A stretch of DNA of 28,020 nt from Spirogloea muscicola (taxonomy: Eukaryota; Streptophyta; Zygnematophyceae; Spirogloeales; Spirogloeaceae): assembly GCA_009602725.1 (NCBI GenBank), contig WELB01000068.1, positions 281,512 to 309,531 of the forward strand. Direction: 5' to 3'. Numbering within the stretch: position 1 is the first letter of the stretch; each line of letters begins with the position of its first letter. Shown one piece after another: positions 1-8,700 of the stretch. Under the pieces are notes generated by a model. The model was not told the origin of the DNA and did not search any database. It saw only the letters and a list, made by a program, of their open reading frames with translations. The position numbers were made by a program, and so were the translations under genes.

Positions 1-98
1 CGGCCGACGCGGCGGGCGCGCGGCTGGCGGCGGTGCGCGCCGGCATGGCCGCGCTCAAGCTGGACGCGCTGCTGGTCCCGTCCGAGGACGCGCACCAG
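1..98 (+). CDS. Xaa-Pro aminopeptidase P-like N-terminal exon (partial, orphan)
   Basis: Reading from base 3, the open frame gives RLAAVRAGMAALKLDALLVP followed by SEDAHQ. This matches the start of the creatinase-like N-terminal domain of cytosolic aminopeptidase P, a manganese enzyme that removes an N-terminal residue preceding proline. The exon probably ends after CAG at 98, just where the family would continue with an SEYVA-type segment. The next bases are GCGAGG, so this would be a GC donor; otherwise a GT donor lies a little downstream, near 134. The frame reaches a stop near 149. No later aminopeptidase block, such as the RRAFISGFTGSAG region or the metal-binding pita-bread domain, is visible before the glutaredoxin gene begins at 440. 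It may be a gene cut by the window edge with a very long intron, a pseudogene fragment, or an assembly join. The family call rests on about 26 residues. Confidence 0.5.
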
Positions 99-140
99 GC
101 GAGGCCCCGCCGCCGCCACGGTCGCGCCCATTTAGGTGAC

Positions 141-167
141 AGGGATTAGGGTTAGGGTTTAGGGTTT
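141..167 (+). repeat. TTTAGGG telomere-like tract
   Basis: Three to four imperfect head-to-tail copies of TTAGGG/TTTAGGG lie in non-coding sequence. The heptamer is the plant and green-algal telomere unit. The tract is too short and degenerate to be a chromosome end, so it is an interstitial copy. Confidence 0.7.
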
Positions 168-201
168 GACCTTGCGCAGGTCAGCCGCCGCCGCCTGACA
201 C

Positions 202-231
<30 letters not shown>
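202..231 (+). repeat. (CCG)10 microsatellite
   Basis: Ten uninterrupted CCG triplets lie in non-coding sequence between the aminopeptidase-like exon and the glutaredoxin gene. A shorter (CCG)6 run at 422-439 directly abuts the glutaredoxin start codon. Confidence 0.9.
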
Positions 232-232
<1 letters not shown>

Positions 233-283
233 AGAGCCCGCCGCGATAGGCGGCGCGCCCGGCGCGCTTAGTGGTTAGTGTTG

Positions 284-325
284 AGTTTGGGTTAGGTTTT
301 AGGGAATTAAGGGGTTTAGGGTTCA
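284..325 (+). repeat. Degenerate TTTAGGG telomere-like tract
   Basis: Several imperfect units (GGGTTAGG, TTTTAGGG, GGGTTTAGGG) in the same orientation as the tract at 141-167. Between 99 and 439 I see only these tracts, CCG microsatellites and a short repeated GATCAGCCAGT motif (near 375 and 403). No coding signal is apparent there. Confidence 0.65.
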
Positions 326-439
326 GGCCCGCGCCCCGTCAACGTCCCGTCAGCTTAACTGGCTGCTGACGGCAGATCAGCCAGTCCTCAAGGCAGCCAG
401 TCGATCAGCCAGTGCTCGTCGCCGCCGCCGCCGCCGCCG

Positions 440-528
440 ATGGTCGCCGCCGTGAGCGCCGGCAGCCGCGACGCGGCGCTGCCCAAGGCGCGCGCCCTCG
501 TCGACGGCAGCGCCGTCGTCGTCTTCAG
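440..528 (+). CDS. Glutaredoxin exon 1
   Basis: Encodes M1 to F29 plus two bases of Ser30, including ALPKARALVDGSAVVVF, the beta-strand that precedes the active site. It begins with ATG straight after a (CCG)6 run and ends CAG|GTGCGC. Confidence 0.85.
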
Positions 529-1698
529 GTGCGCCGCCTGCGCCGGAACGGAGCGCCGCAGCCCGGCGCGCCCAGAACCCCAAACCCCAAACCCTGAGCC
601 CACCTGCTGACGGCAGTGGCGCCGCCGCCGCCGCCTGTCATTAGGGGGAATTTTTTTAATTGTGTGTAGACCTCTTGCTTGGGTCAGAGAGAAGGCGCGC
701 GGTGCGCAGAAGTGTCGATACCCATAGCCATCTTGATGCTGTCCCACCAATCCACCCGTGGTATCTAAAGAACTCTCTGATCATCATCTCCCTCTGGTGA
801 AGAGCTCATTAGTACAGGCGCCTCTGGGCACGGTTTGCACTTAAATGCCGCCAGCATCAGTGTCAACAATATCCACCTGAACCCTAAACCCTAAACCAAA
901 TCCCTAACCCCAACGGTTAGTCCAATCTTAACCCAAATTGAACCCAAGTCTTACACTTCTATGATGTGCAGCAAGTCGTACTGCCCATACTGCGTCCGCG
1001 TGAAGAAGCTAGACATTAAAAGGCTAACCCCCAATGCTAACACAACTTTTAACCCCAGATCTACACTTACTTTGGTGTACAGCAAGTCGTACTGCCCGTA
1101 CTGCATTCGCGTGAAGAAGCTCCTCAAGTCGCTGGGCGTGCGGGCGACGGTGTACGAGCTCGACCACGAGGCGGACGGCGCGGCGGTGCAGGCGGCGCTG
1201 GCCGGCTGGACGGGCCAGCGCACCGTGCCCAACGTTTTCGTGGGCGGCCGCCACATTGGCGGCTGCGACGGTCAGCGCCCACTAACTGCAGCTTAATCAT
1301 GACCCTCTGATAGTCAGTGGCATATAAGTCCTCCGACTATAACGAGGAGTGACTGAGAGTCTCTGCTAGACTTCATCCTGTCACAACATATAATGGGTTA
1401 CGCGTTTATACCCGCCTCCATTAGTGGACGCCTCCCCTTACTTCGTTTGACTGCAAGCTCAGCAGACGTATCCTCAGCCATCACCATGACACTAGGTGAT
1501 ACTAATTCATCCCTGAAAGCCTAGCCCAGTCAGGTCTTTGAAGTATATATGTGACAACACCACAAGCCACTGACTTTGCTTGCTCCTGCCGCTTGCTACT
1601 GACTTGACCGCTCGTCCGCTGCGAACGCGCCAGACACGGTGGCCGCGCACAGCTCCGGCCAGTTGATGCCGCTGCTGAAGCAGGCTGGCGCCCTCTGA
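440..1698 (+). CDS. Dithiol (CPYC) glutaredoxin, complete three-exon gene
   Basis: A small thioredoxin-fold oxidoreductase that reduces protein disulfides and glutathione mixed disulfides using glutathione. Joining 440-528, 1083-1270 and 1634-1698 gives 113 residues and a TGA stop, the normal length for a class I glutaredoxin. Visible family marks are VVVF before SKSYCPYC (the CPYC redox site), KKLLKSLG, the cis-proline TVP block followed by NVFVGG, HIGGCDD for glutathione binding, and a C-terminal helix ending LKQAGAL. Introns are GT-AG: CAG|GTGCGC to TACAG|C, and ACG|GTCAGC to CCAG|AC. They keep the frame exactly (AG+C gives Ser, G+AC gives Asp). The start is the only in-frame ATG downstream of a TAA at 356-358. 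No transit peptide is apparent, which suggests a cytosolic protein unless an upstream exon exists. The gene is convergent with TRA1. Confidence 0.9.
577..598 (+). repeat. CCCTAAA telomere-like tract in glutaredoxin intron 1
   Basis: Imperfect AACCCCA and AACCCTG units, in the opposite orientation to the tracts at 141 and 284. Confidence 0.55.
878..936 (+). repeat. CCCTAAA telomere-like tract in glutaredoxin intron 1
   Basis: Contains two perfect CCCTAAA units near 883-897, followed by decayed units (CCCTAACCCC, CTTAACCC). It runs directly into the first copy of the 111-bp duplication. Confidence 0.75.
910..1121 (+). repeat. 111-bp diverged tandem duplication spanning the intron 1/exon 2 junction
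   Basis: Copy A (about 910-1010) and copy B (about 1021-1121) each hold an intron tail, an AG acceptor and the exon 2 head encoding SKSYCPYC(V/I)RVKKL. The exon parts, 972-1010 and 1083-1121, match at 36 of 39 bases. The only coding change is Val to Ile. The intron parts are more diverged but align visibly (TACACTT before each acceptor). The two acceptors are 111 bp apart, which is exactly 37 codons, and the frame between them has no stop. Confidence 0.85.
1083..1270 (+). CDS. Glutaredoxin exon 2 (active site and cis-Pro loop)
   Basis: Carries CPYC, the KKLLKSLG helix, TVPNVFVGG and HIGGCD. It begins with the last base of Ser30 after TACAG and ends with the first base of the second Asp, ACG|GTCAGC. 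Both junction phases fit their partners. Confidence 0.9.
1634..1698 (+). CDS. Glutaredoxin exon 3 (C-terminal helix)
   Basis: Encodes the end of GGCDD, then TVAAHSSGQLMPLLKQAGAL and TGA. It begins after the acceptor CGCCAG. The 13-bp sequence overlapping the stop (1690-1702) is directly repeated at 1703-1715. Confidence 0.88.
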
Positions 1699-1715
1699 GG
1701 ACGCCCTCTGAGGAC
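1690..1715 (+). repeat. 13-bp direct tandem repeat over the glutaredoxin stop codon
   Basis: GCCCTCTGAGGAC occurs twice head to tail. The first copy supplies the last two codons and the TGA stop, so the second copy is 3' UTR. Confidence 0.9.
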
Positions 1716-2601
1716 GCCTTGCTGCTGGCTGACAGCGCTGCTGGCACGTGGAGTACCTGCCTCGCGAAGCTGCTCAACACATCTTTGGCTCCAAGATAGC
1801 GCACATGCAGATAAATCTGTCTTACTACATCTTACTGTGATTGATCTTACTATGACAACGTATCATTCCATTGATAGGTCTATTCATATGTACGATTGTA
1901 ATTATAGGTCAACGAAGACAAACACCTACAATGCAACAGCTTAGAAAGTCTACAAGCAGGGATCATTGCTACTGAAATAGGTGACATTAACTCCAGCTAT
2001 TTCACACTTGCCAAATTCCTACACTAGGACCTTTGTGTTAGAAACTTGTGCAGCGCTTCTGGACTAATAACTCCTCAACTGCTGTGCAGCTGTGTCAGAA
2101 ATGTGTGAGAGGGGTGGCATGTGCAGTTTACGAAAGTGGACCACATGCCACTCCAGCCGAAGCATGTATTTGCTAAATTGCATGTTACGATGGTGCAGTT
2201 GCAAACTCCATCTCACTCCCATGACAGGCGCTAAAGTTTGTGTTACTGAACCCAGGCAGCCCCATTATCATGTTCATTACGTGGGAGCTGTCGCAATGTC
2301 GGATGCAATCTATACAGCTGTATCCCAGTGCTAGGACAAAGGACACTAGAGCCCAGCTCTGAACATAGTTGCAGAAGCCATGAGCGCTTCTACGCCCGCG
2401 GTGTTCAAGCTTTCCCAAGAAACCCAAGAGGAGGTAGAGATGCAACGGATGGCTGTATATATACAATCGAGGCGCTGTACACTCTGCCATCAAAGAATGG
2501 TCCTACTATACCCAATTACGGGACCTGTAACATACCTGATGTGCTACATACCTGCAATCGAATTTCTGAAGACGCTTCAAAATCTAGAAATACCTGACAA
2601 G
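1699..2601. other. Convergent intergenic spacer
   Basis: Lies between the 3' ends of the glutaredoxin (+) and TRA1 (-) genes. I see no conserved protein block on either strand; the open frames here lack family motifs. A TGTAA at 1897-1901, about 200 bases after the glutaredoxin stop, matches the green-algal polyadenylation signal but is a short motif and could be chance. I found no equally good signal for TRA1. Confidence 0.6.
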
Positions 2602-2721
2602 CTAGAACCAGGGGTGCCAGGTCGGGTCCATCATGCAGAGGTTCTTAGGCCGCAGAGCTGCCTCCACCAGATCCGTCGCACCCTTTTGCACAGAAAGTGC
2701 AACCTCATTGCTGTCCTTGTC
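2602..2721 (-). CDS. TRA1: TRA1 exon 58 (3872-3910), FATC and stop
   Basis: DKDSNEVALSVQKGATDLVE, AALRPKNLCMMDPTWHPWF, TAG at 2602-2604. The aromatic WHPWF end is the FATC signature of plant TRA1. Acceptor TTGCAG. It has no long Met-start ORF and is easily missed. Confidence 0.96.
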   Translation of the reverse strand, partial: DKDSNEVALSVQKGATDLVEAALRPKNLCMMDPTWHPWF

Positions 2722-5700
2722 CTGCAAGAAGTCGAACATATGAATTCGCACATCCATTAGCAGCTGCAATCAATTGAAGCTCTTGAGCAATGCAACTGCA
2801 TATTTGCAGCATCAGGGCAAAAGTGTCAGCAAGTACTTCAAGATGCACAAAGGTTCTTATTTAAATAATTGCACCAACTTCTCATCCTCCCGCCTGCTAA
2901 TGGGCGAAGCATATGCGCCACTGCAAGCTACTATTGGCTAATGACTATCTAAGATCCTGCTATCAACACAATACGGGCATGGGGTGAAGGTACGGACCTC
3001 AATAATGTAATTTTGCGGGGCAACCTGCGTGATCCGCTGAAGCACGTGATTGACATTGGCCGCCACCTTCTGCTTCAGCTCTGCCGTGGAGATGCCCGCC
3101 GAGGCAGCGGCCGTGGGTGGGAGGCCGGGCGGCCTCCTCCAAGACCACGAAATCAGCTCGTCGCGGAAGAACATGCTCAGCTGCTGCTGCATGTGCTGGT
3201 TCTGCATCGTCACAACATCAAGACTGATAAGTACGAAACATTTTATTGCTTCTTGGCATACACAGCAATGCCAATGTCCATCTCATAAGCAGGAAATCAA
3301 TTGAAGTGAAAGTTGGATTGGCATGATCTGGCAATCGAGGCTTGCCTTGGGAGAGACCAGCGCCTGCGCGGCCGCGCACATGGAGGCCACAAAAATTCCT
3401 TCCACCCCAAACGGCGTGAAGAAGGTCTGGAGGTTGCGGGTCAGCCGGAAGGGGACTGCCTCTCCGCACTCCACCATGCCGTTGGAGTCGTAAGCTGCAG
3501 CACAGTCCAGAGTGCCAAGTGAATGAGTGCTTCGCAAGTGCGGCCTTAGTCCCAACTTCACCTGCAATGGCACGTTGCTAATAACGTGCTAATGACGTGC
3601 TAACAATAAATTCATCTCAGAGGATTAACATGATGAGCCCCATTAAGTTGACGCGAATCCAGATATATCTTTGATTCTTCTGAAGTGGGATGCTTGAGCG
3701 TACTCACCGGGGTGGAAGTCCGTTTGGAAAATCTTGCCAGTGTCCTTGGCAAACAGTATCTTGTTCGGGCTCCGGCCCCCAATGTGCAGGAGGTAGCTCA
3801 TGAGGCCACTCAGAGCCAGCTGCAGCGCAAACTGCTTCTTGAACGTCCAGAGATGGGCGCTCGTCGGCAGCGTCTTGTACATGTACTGCGAGAAGACGTT
3901 CTCCGAGACCAGGGAGTGTGTGATCTCCATGTACGTCGTGTACCGGAGCTCCAGAAGTTGATCCCCAGACACCTGCTAACGGGCGAGGCAGGGTGCTGTC
4001 AAGACATCAGAGCAGCTAAGAAGGCCATCCTTGTCTACATGTGAACTTGACCACTAGTTTCTATGTGCTTCAGTTACCAGATCGCTAGACAATTGTGGCA
4101 TGAAGTGATTTGTGAGCAAGCTGCAAGGATGTGACTGATGCAACTCTCATGGAGATGCACCTGGCCTGACATAGCAGCATTCAGCTGCTCCTTGAAGTGG
4201 GTGATGGGCAAATCTGCCTCTCTGCCATATCTGGCGCAGTTAATCTCATACACTTCACCAAAGGTGCTGTATGTCACCTCGTCTTCCACCAAGCGCACCT
4301 GGCCATTGACGGGACACCGCTATCTTGAGTATGAGAAACATGGTCACAAAAGGAGGACTAATACCCTTATGTGTTTAAGGTGTAGGGTTTAGGTTTTAGA
4401 TTTAACCTGTACAGTGTCTAGGATCTAAGGTTTACCCTGGATTCACCCTGTACAATGGTACAACTTGGCCGACAAGCATGAGTCACATAGTAACCTTTAT
4501 CTAACCCCAAATTTGATCGTTTACAGTTATGTCTAAATGCTCTTGCAGCGTTCACAGGACCATGCAAGGTACTCATGTCACCAACCTGGGGCCACACAGG
4601 GATGATGATGGGCGTGTGGAAGGACAGGTGCCGCCTCCTGGACTCCTTCTGCTTGTCGAGAAGCCGGTTCATCACCCGGAAGAGTTGCACCATGCGCTCG
4701 TCGCTGCGGGCAGACGGCGTCAGCGATGTCTGGACGAGGAAGTGGCGGCTGGAGCCGTCACTCCCGATCAGCGAGAGCCGCCGGTGGCTGCTCCCATGCC
4801 GCCGCACGATCGGGACGTCGGCGCCGATGCGGTCCAGCTTCACCGTGTGGTCAGGCGCAACCTCATGGTCCCCAAAGTACGCGCCTGGCAGCTCAATGTC
4901 CATGACATGGGACTCTCTCAGCTGCCTGCTCTCCTCCTCCAGCTTCAGCACAGCTGGCAGTCTGTCCTCCACATTACTCTGTAATGGACAAACAGGACAA
5001 TGTCAGTAGTCTGTTATTAAAACACCCTACATCTTGACCAAAAACTCAGTATCTTAAGACCCTGCGCATAAAAATATACTATAGACCTCACCTAAGTGCG
5101 CCAATTTTAGCATGGATGGACACAGTACCACTGATAATATGCACATCGACAGCTCAGCAAGAGCACTGTGGAGCGACCATAGACATTGCAAGAAATGGAA
5201 GTCGTAAGTACGGCAAGAGCTGACCTGCAGGACACCCTTCCAGTACTTCAGTCGTTCGGTGAGTTCCGCCAGTGTAGGAGGGAACGTAGTCGCGCTGTCA
5301 GGATCCAGATCCCTCTCGAACTCCCGCTTGTACTCGTTCACGAAGTCCGTGTGCTTCGTCACCGTGTCGCTCGAGAAGCAAGCCTTGCACACTCCCGCAA
5401 GCTCCTTCTTCAAGGAGCTCGGGACCTCCGCCGTGGTTGCAGTGGGGTACTTGTAGCAGCGGTGCAGGAGTGCGTGCACGACCGCCAGCAGCCGCTCTTC
5501 TGGCAGCGGCACAAAGCGCCCTCCAACCTCCTGCAGCATCGTCTGCAGTTGCAGGCAATGCACGTGATATAAGGTCTAACTACATTATTTACTGATATAC
5601 CGGCTCAAGGTTCAGGAACTTGGCTTAGGTGCTGGGCATGCACTGAAGCACACATATTTTGTCCCAGCTTTGTAACACAAACCCTAAACCCTAAACTCAT

Positions 5701-8700
5701 AACAAGTGCAGTCCTAACGTCAGACTTCGCTTTCACTTGTAATGTCATGGATGTGGAAGTCTTGTGGGCAGCTTGCTACACACAGTCCTTACACTGTTGG
5801 TCACTATACTAGCAACAGCACTTGGGAAGCAGGTCCTCTGGTTGGAGCTCAGACCTCAAGTTCAGCAGCCAGGTTGGTGTGCTTGGCCCGCAGAGCCTCC
5901 ATGACCTCCTTGGCAGCCTCGAATGCCTGCAGCGTCGCCTGGGGCCACGTTGAAATGCTCGCAGTGCGCCGAAGCACCATGGCGGCTTGCGCTGCCACGC
6001 CGCCGCCAGGCCCCATCTGGGCACTCTCGTCGCCTCCGCCCTTGTTGACCATCTCCATCGACGCGCCGGAAGACGTCGGCCCCGCCGACGGCGAGTGAGG
6101 CACGTTCTGGGGGCCGTCCACGCCCCCGCCCTGCGACAGCGCCGGGGATGGCGCCCGGGACTCGCCGAGCCCGGGCATGGCCACGACGCCCGCCTGCGCT
6201 CGCGCAATGCGCTGGAGCTGCTCCGCTTTGGTCGCAATGTCGCGCCTTTCCAGTAGGTACGTCCGAAGCCAGTAATATAATGCCTAAGTGCCAAAAAGCA
6301 GATTGCCATAAGTAGCCACAATATTTTGCCTTCCAATATAACTGTCACTCTGCCATATGACAACCTGCCGTATGACAATGCCAGACAATCCTTGTGCGCA
6401 TCTGTGCTGCAGTGTAGATAACAACAAGGTTGGCTGATGTGAATGATGCCAGAAACCCATTTGGCAGCCTTGACCAGTACCTGCGGAAAGAAGCTGGCTA
6501 TCTTCAGCAGCACAGCTTTACAGTGCTGCGATTCCGGTCGCTGAAGCGAAAGGAGGAGCTGCGGGATCCACGTGAGCCACACCCAGTACGGGACGTTGTC
6601 GCCAAACTTGTCGAAGGCCCTCCCCACAGTGCCCTCGCTGTTGTCGAAGCTGAGGAGGTAAAGGATCCGTGCCAGGTGGCTTCGTCCATGTGCGGAGCCG
6701 TACTTGATGCCCTGCAGGAAGCAGGAGACGGCGTACTCCAGCCACAGCTGATCGCCAGTCTGCTGGTACACCTGTTCCAGTGTTGGAGGCAGTTTGTATC
6801 ATGAGGGTATTGCTCCTTACGAAGGTCAAGAACCACGACTATGTCAAAGATTAGACTGAAGTCAGAGTACGCTTCATACCTGCCTATGACGAAAATTGTT
6901 CGACCACAATCAGGCAGACAATAAATGAGCTCTAATGTTCTGCTGTACTGCTTTTGAGCAACATCATAGCGGCATATTGTTGCAAGACTACTGCTTGCAA
7001 TCACAGCAGCTTATACCTGATCGCAGTACCGTGCCCAGCAGATCCAGCCTTTTGGGAGGTTCTTGTGGATGGAGTTCGCAGTGGAGAAGGCTTGGTTGGC
7101 TTGTTCACCGTCATTCATCTTCTGCAGGAATTCGCCCTTGAGGCAGAAAATCTCGGCCTTGTGCTGCGGTAAGAAGTACTCAAGATTCGTCGAATTGAGG
7201 AGATTGAGGCCTGTGAGTGTCTCCCCCTTCGTCATGAGGTGCGCTTTGGCTTGCTCCTTGATTTTCACAAAGGCCTCCTACAAGTGCAACAACAATTGGC
7301 GGTTAAATTGCTGCAATACAGAAATACTAGTAGACTCATTGGCTCCAATGTGAAGGTATCACAACGTAACTACGTCTTGTTACGAAATCACCATTCAGAT
7401 GTTAGCAAGTTTCTCCTCAGCATATACTCTTTGCAATTCCTCTGGAAGGTGTAAATAGTGAAGCTCCGGCAACTACCTGCACCTCCATCGTGTTGTAGCC
7501 GTACATGGTGGTGAGGATCTTCGAGCAGACATCTCCTAAACCTTGCTTCCTGGCAATGTATGCCAGCTTGTTGACGCTCCAAGCCTTGTCCCGGAATCCG
7601 AGTTGGTGGAGCTGCGGGCTTGTCTCGGCAAAGCCCTGCCAATCGTTCTGTCCTTGGTGAGTACCACGGGTATCAGCTATTTACCTCTGCTGAACCTTCT
7701 CCCCCTTAACATGTATTATACTCAGAGTGGGTTTTCCACAAAATCCTCTTTTGATCGATTCCTAACCAACTGGTTGAGGACAGCTGGTGAGAGATAGAAT
7801 CTTAGTCCCACTAGCTGACCTTGAATGCAGTGATTACAGTGTTGTACAAGTGATTTCGCCACACTAGCAGGTCGGTCCAGACGGTCAGCTCGTCCCACTC
7901 ATTGGGTACACGCAGTCGCCACGTCTCGAGAATGTCCTTGAGCTCCACAAAGGGGGTCTGTCCAGGCGTTCCCCCTCCAGCTGTTGCCTGCTGCAGAATA
8001 ATCTGCTGCGCTTGCCTATTTGACGTCCCGACCTCGACCAGGACTCTGTAGGATCAGACACAGAGTTAAGTGGAAGATTAACATCCAGGTAAACCAAACA
8101 AGGGGTTTTGGCTCCAAGACACCGCACAATTTCCTCATTGCTCCTCTTGTGCTAGCTTGGTGCAATTGTCCTACAATCGCAAGCTTCACCAAACAACAGC
8201 AAGGTGTACATAGTAGCCAAAGCTTGAGTTTCAAGTGAGATCTACTTTTTGCTAGAGCGGCTGTCAAGGCCAGCCAGTCTTTCAAGAAGCACACCCAGCA
8301 TGCTATGAAGCTCGCACACAACCGACCTCCATGCATGACTGAACAATAGATTGAAAGCTTCCTCACGAACCTGGCAGACTCTTGGAGCTCCACGAGTTGC
8401 TGGAACTGCTGGAGAAGGGGGATGTGCGGACACACCCCCAGCTCTGGCAGCTGCCACCACTTTTTAAGAGCCATGTCTAGACCCTGTTGCATGAGAGTAC
8501 AGCTCAGGCAGCAGAAGTGGAATGTTTGGCCTAAACAGTCCTACTCATTCAAATCTGATTTTTACCTGCGCTTTCATGCGAACTGTTAGCAAGATGCATT
8601 CAGCGCAGGATTCACTTTGGCAAATCACCTGTGCAACACGTTCTTCGGCCTCTTGAATGCTGGGCATAGGGTTCCCGAGCAGAGCAGCCTGCACCAAGTA

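Larger units (their letters stand above)
529..1082 (+). other. Glutaredoxin intron 1 with repeats and a duplicated exon piece
   Basis: A 554-bp GT-AG intron, longer than intron 2 (363 bp). It contains a GCC-rich patch near 620-635, two CCCTAAA-like tracts and, from about 910, a diverged tandem copy of the intron tail plus the head of exon 2. The internal copy has its own CAG acceptor at 969-971. Confidence 0.8.

Noticed and set aside
961-1296. A separate single-exon glutaredoxin gene starting at the ATG at 961
   Set aside because: Its first 37 codons are intron-derived sequence around a duplicated exon head. The spliced model gives the canonical VVVFSKSYCPYC N-terminal strand.
1502-1804. A 100-codon minus-strand frame over glutaredoxin exon 3 and its 3' flank
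   Set aside because: It is antisense to a convincing exon, has low-complexity Ala/Ser composition and no recognisable domain.
2092-2760. Plus-strand open frames in the convergent spacer and across the TRA1 last exon
   Set aside because: Short, with no motif or splice support. The one at 2380-2760 is antisense to the TRA1 FATC exon.
4529-5009. Long plus-strand open frames opposite TRA1 exon 53 and similar antisense frames elsewhere
   Set aside because: They are shadows of GC-rich conserved exons on the minus strand and show no protein family motif.
5809-6771. A 320-codon open frame on the minus strand spanning TRA1 exons 50 and 51
   Set aside because: It reads exon 50 correctly, then runs through the 6284-6480 intron and enters exon 51 in the wrong frame. 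The spliced frame (acceptor at 6284-6286) gives conserved YYWLRTYLLERRD.
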